A stretch of DNA of 64,000 bases, from positions 744,001 through 808,000 of the forward strand of contig NZ_CP140155.1 of assembly GCF_034479375.1 (NCBI RefSeq). The letters are read 5' to 3'. The notes beneath the pieces were generated by a model. The model saw only the letters and a list, made by a program, of their open reading frames with translations, had not been told where the DNA came from and searched no databases. The stretch's first letter is position 1, and every line of letters begins with the position of its first letter. The translations under genes were made by a program, and so were the position numbers. Origin of the DNA: Rhodopseudomonas palustris (GTDB lineage: Bacteria; Pseudomonadota; Alphaproteobacteria; Rhizobiales; Xanthobacteraceae). Positions 56,041-63,072 of the stretch are shown here, piece by piece.

Positions 56041-56292
56041 TCAGCGGCAAACACGAACCGTGCGCACCACGCGACGTCCCATCGGTCCGCGGCGCACTTC
56101 CTTACGAATCGTGCAGCGCGGGCCGTGGCGGACGACGCGCCGCCGCTCGATGTAGCGCTGGGCCGAGACGTCGGTCATTGCCGCGGCGAGGGTGGACGTG
56201 GCCGGCGCGGGCGCCGCCGCCGATGCCGGCGCGCTGAACGCGGCCAGACCCAGGGCGAACGCAGCGGCAATTCCGAAAGCTGTTTTCTTCAC
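56041..56292 (-). CDS. Small secreted basic protein, hypothetical
   Basis: An 83-residue protein starting at GTG 56292. A signal peptide (KKTAFGIAAAFALGLAAFSAPASA) precedes a short Ala-rich part and a very basic C-terminus with two Cys (RRRVVRHGPRCTIRKEVRRGPMGRRVVRTVRVCR, split). Likely periplasmic or surface-associated, perhaps binding anionic polymers. GAGGAGAATCAC precedes the start. A 15-bp tandem array begins 23 bases upstream. If translation started further upstream, the repeat would encode NRVGF copies, but the signal peptide argues for the GTG. Confidence 0.7.
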   Translation of the reverse strand: MKKTAFGIAAAFALGLAAFSAPASAAAPAPATSTLAAAMTDVSAQRYIERRRVVRHGPRCTIRKEVRRGPMGRRVVRTVRVCR

Positions 56293-56314
56293 GTGATTCT
56301 CCTCAGACGGATGG

Positions 56315-56381
56315 TTGAAGCCAACTCTATTGAAGCCAACTCTATTGAAGCCAACTCTATTGAAGCCAACTCTATTGAAGC
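56315..56381. repeat. 15-bp tandem repeat, four full copies plus a partial
   Basis: TTGAAGCCAACTCTA repeated at 56315, 56330, 56345 and 56360 without mismatch, then TTGAAGC. It lies in the leader or promoter region of the small basic protein gene (minus strand). Confidence 0.95.
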
Positions 56382-56611
56382 GAGGTCTAACGACCTCGTG
56401 CCAACATCGTTGCTTCGCGATGAACTGAGCGTGAAGAAAACGTGGCGGGAGGGTGGCGTCGCGCATCGACAGCCGGCTCGATCGGACGGAGCGCAACGGC
56501 GCTGCGCGCAGATTCGATTATCGAACAGCTCGATTTTCAAACAGCCACGTCGGCGAACAGCCATGTGTCCGCGATCCCGCGGCGCGAAATGCGCCCGGGC
56601 TTTGCCAGGTA

Positions 56612-56742
56612 CGTTCCGCCCTCCGACGAGAGGGCGCGCGGAACGCCGGGTGCCCGATGCACCCGCGGCCTCGTGTGCAAAAGTAAAAAGCACACGAGTT
56701 AGAAACCACGGTCACACCGGAAACATCCGGCGTTCCGCGCGC
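56612..56742. repeat. Multi-hairpin structured element
   Basis: A perfect 16-base inverted repeat, GCGCGCGGAACGCCGG (56634-56649) with CCGGCGTTCCGCGCGC (56727-56742), encloses two smaller hairpins: GGGTGC/GCACCC (56648-56664, overlapping the arm edge) and CTCGTGTGC/GCACACGAG (56670-56678 and 56690-56698, A-rich loop). An upstream GTTCCGCCCT (56612-56621) can instead pair with AGGGCG...GGAAC (56631-56644), competing with the outer stem. No coding frame. I recall similar text as a recurrent intergenic element in Bradyrhizobium-type genomes, but its function is unknown to me. Confidence 0.75.
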
Positions 56743-57068
56743 GATGGTGTTAACGGCTTATGTCGTGCTCTCCCCGGCGCCCGACCCGGTTTTTGGTCGC
56801 CGTCGCGTCCGACTGAGACTATCCGGCTTCGGTCGAAGCCGGCTCTCCGTCGGGGCTTGATGCCACGCGGGACATCAGGACCACACGCCTTTGCCGTCCG
56901 CGCACAGCGTGGTCGCCAGCGTTTCGGTGTCGGCTCACGGACCCTCGCATCGGAGGTGACCCGCCCTGCCTTCAAGTCCGCGCCTGACGCTGCCCGCGTC
57001 CACCGCACCCCGCCCCGCGGATCGTGACGATCGCGAAACGCCCCTCTCGATAGGGCGGGATGGACGTG

Positions 57069-57097
57069 GGTATACTATCCTATAGGAATGTTGTCAA
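57069..57097 (-). promoter_or_regulatory. Orphan sigma-70 promoter with internal palindromic operator
   Basis: On the minus strand: TTGACA (57097-57092), 17 bases, TATACC (57074-57069). The spacer holds the perfect palindrome TCCTATAGGA (57078-57087), a classic repressor position. It reads away from the SDR gene into the gene-free stretch containing the multi-hairpin element. No frame starts just downstream. The remaining stretch 56293-57068 has no gene that I can support. Confidence 0.55.
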
Positions 57098-57120
57098 GAG
57101 GCGGGACGAGCAGTGCCCCA

Positions 57121-57270
57121 CGTTCGTAATCCCGCGGCGCCGCACAGTGGCGAACCCGGAATCCAGTCCCCCCCTGGCGCGCGATCAAGTGGGGCGTGCT
57201 TCACAGCGAGTCCAGGGGCTATGGATTCCGGGCCTGCGCTGCTGCGCAACGCATCCCGGAATGACGAACG
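57121..57270. repeat. Degenerate palindromic repeat related to family A
   Basis: CGTTCGT (57121-57127) pairs with ACGAACG (57264-57270). Inner CGAACCCGGAATCCA and TGGATTCCGGG pair, and CCCGGAATGAC appears on the right. The interior is longer and divergent compared with the copies at 24-36 kb. It abuts the 3' end of the SDR gene. Confidence 0.7.
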
Positions 57271-57293
57271 AGGGTCGAAGTGACAGTTCGACG

Positions 57294-58046
57294 CTAGCGC
57301 GGGCCGCCCGTCACATGCAGCGTTTCGCCGGTGACGTAGGAGGCGCCTTCGCTGGCGAGGAACGCGACGACCGCGGCGATCTCCTCGGCCTTGCCGACGC
57401 GGCCGAGCGGCGTCGTCGCTTCGATCCATTGCCGCATCTCGCCCTGGTCGTAGCCTGCGGTCTTGACGCCTTCGGTGACGACCATGCCGGGATTGACGGC
57501 ATTGACGCGGATCTTGCGCGGCGCCAGCTCCCGCGCCAGCACCGCGGTGATCGCATCCACCGCCGCCTTGGTTGCGGTGTAGACCGCGGAATTCGGCGGG
57601 GCGAGCGTGGAAATGCCGGACGAGATGTTGATGATGCTTCCGCCGTTGGGGCTGAACTGGCGCGCCGCCTGCTGCGACACCAGCAGCAGCCCGAGCACGT
57701 TGAGATCGAACTGGCGGTGGAAATGCTCCGGCGTGATCGCATCGAGCGGCAGCATCTCGTAGACGCCGGCATTGTTGACCAGCACGTCGATCGGACCGAG
57801 CGCCTGCACGGTGGCGTCGACCACGGCCTTGGCGGCTTGCGGATCGGCGAGGTTGCCGTGCACGGCCAAGGCCTTGCCGCCGGCGGCCGCGATCTTCGCC
57901 ACCACCGCGTCGGCGCCGTCCTTGCTGGAGGCGTAGTTGACGGCGACGGCGGCGCCTTGGGCGGCGAGCTGCAGCGCGATCTCGGCGCCGATGCCTTTCG
58001 ACGCGCCGGTCACCAGCGCCACCTTGCCTTGCAGAGTCTTGGTCAT
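57294..58046 (-). CDS. Short-chain dehydrogenase/reductase (SDR, FabG-like)
   Basis: A 250-residue classical SDR. VTGASKGIGAEIAL (about residues 12-25) is the cofactor loop, NNAGVYE the structural motif, and SSGIST with YTATK the catalytic Ser-Tyr-Lys set. NPGMVVTEGV and ASYVTGETLHVTGG complete the fold. It is divergent from an ArsR-type regulator across a 108-base gap with a perfect 10-base inverted repeat, so substrate-induced control is likely. The substrate is unknown; FabG-like SDRs reduce ketones or oxidise alcohols with NAD(P). Confidence 0.93.
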   Translation of the reverse strand: MTKTLQGKVALVTGASKGIGAEIALQLAAQGAAVAVNYASSKDGADAVVAKIAAAGGKALAVHGNLADPQAAKAVVDATVQALGPIDVLVNNAGVYEMLPLDAITPEHFHRQFDLNVLGLLLVSQQAARQFSPNGGSIINISSGISTLAPPNSAVYTATKAAVDAITAVLARELAPRKIRVNAVNPGMVVTEGVKTAGYDQGEMRQWIEATTPLGRVGKAEEIAAVVAFLASEGASYVTGETLHVTGGPR

Positions 58047-58092
58047 TGTCGATCGTCCCTGGTTGTGAACCGGCCTGCTCGAAGATCGGCTA

Positions 58093-58125
58093 GTTCAATA
58101 GTTCGGAAATATGGGACTATTGAAC
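58093..58125. promoter_or_regulatory. Operator: perfect inverted repeat between SDR and ArsR-type genes
   Basis: GTTCAATAGT (58093-58102), 13 bases, ACTATTGAAC (58116-58125). It lies 30 bases upstream of the regulator ATG and 47 upstream of the SDR start, so one site can cover both divergent promoters. Confidence 0.75.
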
Positions 58126-58154
58126 CATGTCAAGGGACGGCCTATATCTTTTTC

Positions 58155-58469
58155 ATGGTTCAGTTCGTCCACCCCGCGCGCGACGACATCACGCTCGAAG
58201 GCGTGCTCGGCGCGTTGAGCGATCCGATGCGACTGCGCATCGTGCGGGCGCTGCTGCAGGAGGGCGACTGCCTGTCGTGCACGGCGGCGGCGCCTTGCCC
58301 CGAGATGGCGAAATCGACCTTGTCGAACCACTTCCGCGTGCTGCGCGAAGCCGGCCTGATCCGGACCACCAAGAAGGGCGTCGAAAACCGCAACACCGTG
58401 CGCGAAGGCGACATCAATGCGCGGTTTCCGGGATTGCTGAAGGCGATTTTGAAGCACGCGGGCGACTGA
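58155..58469 (+). CDS. ArsR/helix-turn-helix transcriptional regulator
   Basis: A 104-residue winged-helix protein. ALSDPMRLRIVRALLQEGDCLSC opens the domain, and MAKSTLSNHFRVLREAGLIRTTKKGVENRNTVREGDINARFPG forms the recognition helix and wing (about residues 50-95). Cys residues in CLSCTAAAPC could sense metal or redox, though CxC alone does not prove it. ATG 58155. It is divergent from the SDR gene with an intervening operator. Its 3' 170 bases recur, slightly mutated, at 62158-62326. Confidence 0.9.
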   Translation: MVQFVHPARDDITLEGVLGALSDPMRLRIVRALLQEGDCLSCTAAAPCPEMAKSTLSNHFRVLREAGLIRTTKKGVENRNTVREGDINARFPGLLKAILKHAGD

Positions 58470-58716
58470 GCGCGAACAGCGTCGTTGTGCTGTTGCCGGC
58501 CAAGGCGCGTCCGCGCGCGCGCGGGAACATTCCGCCTGACGGGCGCACAAGAAATTCGACAACCTTGCAGAGTAGTTCGCCCGAACGGCACGCGAACTGC
58601 AGTCGATCGATTTCCGAGGGGAACGTGACGCAGATCCCACTCGGCAATTGCTTCGTCGAAAATTTCCACCTAGACAAAATTAAGGCAGAGTTAAAAACTT
58701 GGAATTGGAATTGAAA

Positions 58717-61700
58717 ATGGCGGCACGAGACAATTGCTCTTCGAGATCATTCGTCCGCACCTCTGCCCGCCGACTGTTGCTGACGACCGCGCTGACGCAG
58801 CTCTTCGTCGGCGCATTGTCCGGCGGCACGACCGCTCAGGCCGCGTGCTCCGCGTCGGGCAATGCGACGGTCACCCAATGTGACAGTTCGCTCGTGTCGG
58901 TCGTCCCGACCGAGGGCAGTTCGTCGATCACCATCGATTCGGTGAGTTCCGGTGGCATCGACATCTATCCCTCCAACAGTTTCTCCGCGCCGCTGGACGT
59001 GACGGTGAACATCCTCGGCACCATGACCGTGCATCGGCCCACCTATCCGGCGGTCGCCTGGTACACCAACCGCAGCAACGCCAATCTGTCGGTCATCGTC
59101 GGTTCGGGCGTGACGCTCGTGTCGGACCAAAACATGGGCGGCATCTGGTTGCGGAACGAGGTTTCCGGCAACCTCGCGATCAATTCGGCAGCCACAGTCA
59201 CCGCCACCGGCGCCTTGCAGGACGGCATCACGCTGACAACGAATCTCGGCAGTTCCACCCTGATCAACAGCGGCACCGTGACGTCGGCGCTCGCCCGCGG
59301 TCTCTATGCGGACGGAAATTTCAACGGCACCGATCCGGTGACGGTGAGCATCGTCAATTCGGGGCAGGTCACGTCCGAGCTCGCCGGCGCGAGGTCCATC
59401 AACTACAATGGTCTGTCTTCGATCGTGAACAGCGGCATCGTGGAAAGCCGCGTGCGTCAGGGCCTCGTCGCCTGGTCGGCGAACGGTTCGTCGTCGATCA
59501 CGAATTCCGGCACCGTGACCGCGCAGGACGATTCGGCCATCGTGTCGATGGCTGAGACCGGCAATGTCACGATCATCAATAGCGGCACCGCGATTTCGCG
59601 CGACAACACCGGCCAGGTGGACCAGGGCACGGGTCATCACGGCCTCTATGCGGAGATCGGAACGGCCGGAACTATCACCATCGAGAACCAGCCAGGCGGC
59701 GTGGTCCAGGCCAATCAGACCGGCATTCTGGCCGTGTCGGCGTCCGGCGCGGTGAACATCACGCAAGCCGGATCGGTGACGGCGGCGCGCGGCATCGCCG
59801 CATCGACGGGGAGCGGCGCCGTCAGCGTGACCAACAGCGGCACCGTCACCGCCACCGGCGTCGGCGTCGAACTGAACGGGACCACCAACGCCCTGATCAA
59901 TTCGGGCGCGATCACGACCAGCTCGGCCAGCGATGCGGCGATCGTCACCGGCAACGGCGACACCACGATCACCAATGCCGGCACCATCTCCAATACGGGC
60001 GGCGGAACCGCGATCAGCTTCGGAAGCGGCACCAACCGCCTCGTGCTCGATGCCGACCGCTCGATCATCCAGGGCATCGTCCAGGCCGGCACCGGGAACA
60101 ACTCCCTCGTGCTGCAGACCAGCAACGCCGCGAGCCTGACCATGCTGTCGGTCGGCTCGAGCGGGCAGTATCGCGACTTCGATTCGATCGAGAAGACCGG
60201 CGCCGGCACGCTGACGCTGTCGGGCAACGGCAGCGGCTTCACCGGCACCATGCTGGTGAAGGAGGGCGGGCTGGTGGTCGACAGCAACAGCCAGACCTCC
60301 GCCGTGACGGTCTACAGCGGCGCCGTCGTGTCCGGCTCGGGTACGCTCGGAGCCACCGACCTGTTGTCAGGGGCCGCGATCTCTCCCGGCAACAGCCCCG
60401 GCACGCTCAACGTGGCGGGCAACTATCATCAGGCCTCCGGCGCCACCTACAATGCCGAACTGGTGCCGGGGAGCGCCGTCTCCGACCTGATCGCGGTCAA
60501 TGGCGTCGCCACCATCGACAGCGGTGCGATCCTCAATCTCTCCCGCTACGGCGCCGGCGCCTATGCGCCGGATGCGCACTACACCGTGCTGACGGCGACC
60601 GGCGGCATCACCGGCACATACATCCTGACCGGCGACACCTTCGTGTCGTCGTTCTATTCGCTGATCGCCAATTACGATCTCAACCATGTCTACCTCGATG
60701 CGGTGCAGACCCGCAGCTTCGTGGCCGCGGCGACGACCGTCAATCAACGCGCCACGGCGACTGCCTTGCAGGCACTGCCGACCGGCAGCGCGCTGCGCTA
60801 CGGGATTTCCTCGTCCGCCACCGATGTCGCGGCCCGCGCCGCATTCGACCAGGTGTCGGGCGAAGTCTACGCCTCGGCCAAGACGGCGCTGCTCGACGAC
60901 AGCCGTTTCGTGCGCGAGGCGACGGCGCGCCAGGTTCAATCCAGCGCGCGCGGCGCCGGCGCGTCGGTCTGGACCCGCAGCTACGGCTCGTGGGCCAATT
61001 TCGACGGCAACGGCAATGCGGGCGATTTCAGCCGGACCACCGGCGGCGTGTTGTACGGCGCCGACGGTGAAGTGTTCGACGCGTTCCGGCTCGGCGTGGT
61101 CGGCGGCTACGGCTATTCGAGCATCAGCCTCGACAGCGGGCGGGGCTCGGTGTCGGGCGACACCTACAGCGTCGGCGCCTATGGCGGCGGAAACTGGGGC
61201 GCCATCGCGATGAGCGTCGGCGTCAACCACGCGTGGCACGATCTGTCGTCGCGGCGCAACCTGGCGTTCGCAGGTTTCGCGGATCGGCTGTCGGCCGATT
61301 ACAATGCGCGGACGACGCAGGTCTATGGTGATGTCGGTTACAACATCGAGCTCGGGCGCGCCGCGCTGCAGCCGTTCCTCGGCCTCGCTCATGTCAGCCT
61401 CGACACCTCGGGCTTCACCGAAAAGGGCGGCGCCGCGGCGCTGACCAGCGCGGGCGACACGATCGACGCGACGTTCGGCACGCTCGGCCTGCGCGCCAAG
61501 ACCACGGTCGAGCTCGGCTGGACCGCGGTGACGGCCAACGGCATGGTCGGCTGGCGGCATTCGCTGAACCACGTCACGCCGACGGTCACGAACGCGCTCG
61601 CGGGCGGCAGCGCCTTCACGGTGGCTGGCGTGCCGCTGGTGCAGGACGTCGCCGTGTTCGAGGCCGGTCTCGGCACCGCGCTCAGCCCGAGCATGGCCGT

Positions 61701-61779
61701 CAGCCTCAACTACTCGGGGCAGGTCGGCTCCGGCATCCTCGACCAGGGCGTGCGGGCGAATTTCAACGCCACCTTCTGA
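58717..61779 (+). CDS. Autotransporter with repetitive passenger domain (type Va secretion)
   Basis: A 1020-residue protein. An extended signal region (SARRLLLTTALTQLFVGALSGGTTAQAA, residues about 16-43) leads into a passenger of short beta-helical repeats such as NSGTVT and INSGTAI (about residues 45-440). A PATR-type segment follows (KTGAGTLTLSGNGSGFTGTMLVKEGGLVV), then SPGNSPGTLNVAGNY and the ~270-residue C-terminal autotransporter barrel (VWTRSYGSWANFDGNG...) ending FNATF. The product is probably a surface-exposed or released adhesin-like protein. ATG 58717 is preferred over TTG 58699. The gene is flanked by an arsR-like gene and its truncated copy. Confidence 0.92.
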   Translation: MAARDNCSSRSFVRTSARRLLLTTALTQLFVGALSGGTTAQAACSASGNATVTQCDSSLVSVVPTEGSSSITIDSVSSGGIDIYPSNSFSAPLDVTVNILGTMTVHRPTYPAVAWYTNRSNANLSVIVGSGVTLVSDQNMGGIWLRNEVSGNLAINSAATVTATGALQDGITLTTNLGSSTLINSGTVTSALARGLYADGNFNGTDPVTVSIVNSGQVTSELAGARSINYNGLSSIVNSGIVESRVRQGLVAWSANGSSSITNSGTVTAQDDSAIVSMAETGNVTIINSGTAISRDNTGQVDQGTGHHGLYAEIGTAGTITIENQPGGVVQANQTGILAVSASGAVNITQAGSVTAARGIAASTGSGAVSVTNSGTVTATGVGVELNGTTNALINSGAITTSSASDAAIVTGNGDTTITNAGTISNTGGGTAISFGSGTNRLVLDADRSIIQGIVQAGTGNNSLVLQTSNAASLTMLSVGSSGQYRDFDSIEKTGAGTLTLSGNGSGFTGTMLVKEGGLVVDSNSQTSAVTVYSGAVVSGSGTLGATDLLSGAAISPGNSPGTLNVAGNYHQASGATYNAELVPGSAVSDLIAVNGVATIDSGAILNLSRYGAGAYAPDAHYTVLTATGGITGTYILTGDTFVSSFYSLIANYDLNHVYLDAVQTRSFVAAATTVNQRATATALQALPTGSALRYGISSSATDVAARAAFDQVSGEVYASAKTALLDDSRFVREATARQVQSSARGAGASVWTRSYGSWANFDGNGNAGDFSRTTGGVLYGADGEVFDAFRLGVVGGYGYSSISLDSGRGSVSGDTYSVGAYGGGNWGAIAMSVGVNHAWHDLSSRRNLAFAGFADRLSADYNARTTQVYGDVGYNIELGRAALQPFLGLAHVSLDTSGFTEKGGAAALTSAGDTIDATFGTLGLRAKTTVELGWTAVTANGMVGWRHSLNHVTPTVTNALAGGSAFTVAGVPLVQDVAVFEAGLGTALSPSMAVSLNYSGQVGSGILDQGVRANFNATF

Positions 61780-61878
61780 GCCGCGCAAGCGCCGTCGGAT
61801 CGGCGCATGCCGACCGGCGCGCGGCAGGATGGCGTCGTGTCGTCGCGTCGCGTCCCTCTGCCGCGTCCCTCTGCCGTG

Positions 61879-61962
61879 TCCCGGACAAGGCGCGGCGCGT
61901 AGCGCCGGGCCGCCGATCCGGGATCCCGCTTTGCCGAGTCACGACGAGAACCGGGGCCCCGG
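61879..61962. repeat. Palindrome-rich intergenic element
   Basis: TCCCGGA (61879-61885) pairs with TCCGGGA (61917-61923) around GC-rich internal hairpins. The perfect 12-base palindrome CCGGGGCCCCGG lies at 61951-61962. Just upstream, CGTCCCTCTGCCG is nearly duplicated in tandem. No coding frame; it resembles the intergenic repeats elsewhere in the window in style, not in sequence. Confidence 0.5.
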
Positions 61963-62009
61963 ATCTGCAGCGCATCCCGCCGCGCGCGGCGTGCTGCGGT
62001 CGCGGCTAG

Positions 62010-62096
62010 CCCTCGACGCGGAAGCTGCTGCGGTTCGCCAAGGCGACGGGGCATCGGCTGAAGATCAGCTTTCAGCCGGTGAAGGGGAAGGGGTGA
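62010..62096 (+). pseudogene. Remnant of an XRE/HigA-type antitoxin C-terminus
   Basis: A 28-codon open stretch between an in-frame TAG and TGA reads PSTRKLLRFAKATGHRLKIS and then FQPVKGKG. This matches the common end of helix-turn-helix antitoxins (LLRYAxATGxRLxIxFxP). The DNA-binding part is missing, so it is a decayed fragment. No toxin partner is seen. Confidence 0.45.
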
Positions 62097-62133
62097 GTAG
62101 TGGCGGGTTGCTTTGGACAGGCCTGACGGTTGG

Positions 62134-62159
62134 GGCGCAATAGCAAAGCGTATTGCGCC
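62134..62159. repeat. GGCGCAATA palindromic element at a duplication junction
   Basis: GGCGCAATA (62134-62142), eight bases, TATTGCGCC (62151-62159). The right arm ends exactly where the arsR-like copy begins. I recall this palindrome as common between genes in Bradyrhizobium relatives. Confidence 0.7.
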
Positions 62160-62326
62160 GAGATGGCGAAATCGACCTTGTCGAACCACTTCCGCGTGCT
62201 GCGCGAAGCCGCCTGATCCGGACCACCAAGAAGGGCGTCGAAAACCGCAACACCGTGCGCGAAGGCGACATCAATGCGCGGTTTCCGGGATTGCTGAAGG
62301 CGATCCTGAAGCACGCGGGGGAGTAG
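62158..62326 (+). pseudogene. Truncated, frameshifted second copy of the ArsR-type regulator gene
   Basis: This stretch is almost base-for-base identical to 58300-58469, the C-terminal half of the regulator. It has one deleted G (GCCGCCTGATCC for GCCGGCCTGATCC), which breaks the frame after REA, and a few changes near the end (GATCCTG for GATTTTG, GAGTAG for GACTGA). The N-terminal half and promoter are absent, so it cannot encode a working regulator. Confidence 0.92.
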
Positions 62327-62434
62327 GCCCGCGGGCTCGGCTGTCACGCGTCGACAGGTCACGCGCGAGACACGCCGTGACGATCCGTTCGTTCGTCCAG
62401 CGCGCGGATCGCGCGGCGGCCGCCTTCAACAGAT

Positions 62435-62947
62435 TCAGGATTTAGTCTGGTCGTGAAGCCGGTCGCGGATGGTGTCGATCGCGGTCTTGATCGCCGTCAC
62501 CGTCGCCTCGTCCAGCGCCACGGCCTGCGCGACGCATTGCATCACGTCCGCCGCCTGGCTCTGCAACGCCCGACCTGCGTCGGTCAAACGCAGCTGGACC
62601 TCGCGCTCGTCCTTCGGATTGCGCGTCCGGGTGACGAGACCGGCCGCCTCCAGCCGCTTGAGCAGAGGGGTCAGGGTGCTGGAATCGAGGAACAGGGCCT
62701 TGCCCAGCTCCTTCACCGACTGACCGTCGCGGCGCCACAGCGTCATCATCACCAGAAACTGCGGGTAGGTGAGCTTCAGCCGATCGAGCAGCGGACGGTA
62801 GAGCTGGGTGAAGGCGTGCTCCGCCGAATAGATCGAAAAGCACAGCATGTCCGAGACATCGGGCAGGGCTGGGGGCAGGGCTGGGGGCAGGGCTGGGGGC
62901 AGGGCTGGGGGCGGGGCTGGTGCGGACTTGGCGCGGGGCGAGGTCAT
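62435..62947 (-). CDS. MarR family regulator, OhrR-like redox sensor
   Basis: A 170-residue protein. After a repetitive N-terminal extension (PPAL repeats, residues ~9-26) comes a typical OhrR core: [38 protein letters not shown], where the Cys in LCFSIYS aligns with the peroxide-sensing Cys of OhrR. The winged helix follows ([38 protein letters not shown]). Oxidation of such a Cys releases the repressor from DNA. It is divergent from an alpha/beta hydrolase, and a perfect 15-base inverted repeat spans the gap. The 12-bp repeat lies inside its coding sequence. ATG 62947. Confidence 0.88.
   Translation of the reverse strand: MTSPRAKSAPAPPPALPPALPPALPPALPDVSDMLCFSIYSAEHAFTQLYRPLLDRLKLTYPQFLVMMTLWRRDGQSVKELGKALFLDSSTLTPLLKRLEAAGLVTRTRNPKDEREVQLRLTDAGRALQSQAADVMQCVAQAVALDEATVTAIKTAIDTIRDRLHDQTKS
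62861..62920. repeat. 12-bp tandem repeat, five copies, inside the MarR/OhrR-like gene
   Basis: GGGCAGGGCTGG repeated five times (last copy with one A-to-G change). In the gene's frame (minus strand) each unit encodes a Pro-Ala-Leu-Pro permutation, giving an N-terminal Pro/Ala extension without shifting the frame. Confidence 0.95.
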
Positions 62948-62972
62948 GGCGTCTCCGATGCCGTTCAAAATA

Positions 62973-63057
62973 ATTTGTGTGCGATTGAATTGCAAGCGAT
63001 TGACAGCGTCGGTCCGTCGTCCTAGATAGATCGTGCACAAAGCAATCGCACACAAAT
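62973..63057. promoter_or_regulatory. Paired operator arms in the ohrR-like/hydrolase gap
   Basis: ATTTGTGTGCGATTG (62973-62987) and its exact reverse complement CAATCGCACACAAAT (63043-63057), 55 bases apart. One arm lies next to each divergent gene (25 bases from the regulator ATG and 15 from the hydrolase ATG). Most simply these are two separate sites for the same repressor, in mirror orientation. Confidence 0.7.
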
Positions 63058-63072
63058 AAAAGGACCTCGACC

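Noticed and set aside
56712..57008. 98-codon minus frame downstream of the orphan promoter
   Set aside because: Arg/Pro-rich with no recognisable motif and no ribosome site near its start; not supported as the product of that promoter.
55780..57027. 415-codon plus frame across the small secreted genes and intergenic region
   Set aside because: It crosses terminators, hairpins and a tandem repeat (encoding SIEAN copies) and has no domain motifs; a chance open frame in GC-rich DNA.
57060..58154. N-terminal extension of the ArsR-type regulator (open frame from 57060)
   Set aside because: It is the shadow of the SDR gene on the other strand; the regulator fold begins at ATG 58155 behind the operator.
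61829..62143. 104-codon frame after the autotransporter
   Set aside because: Palindrome-rich, Arg/Pro-rich sequence without motifs; part of the decayed region.
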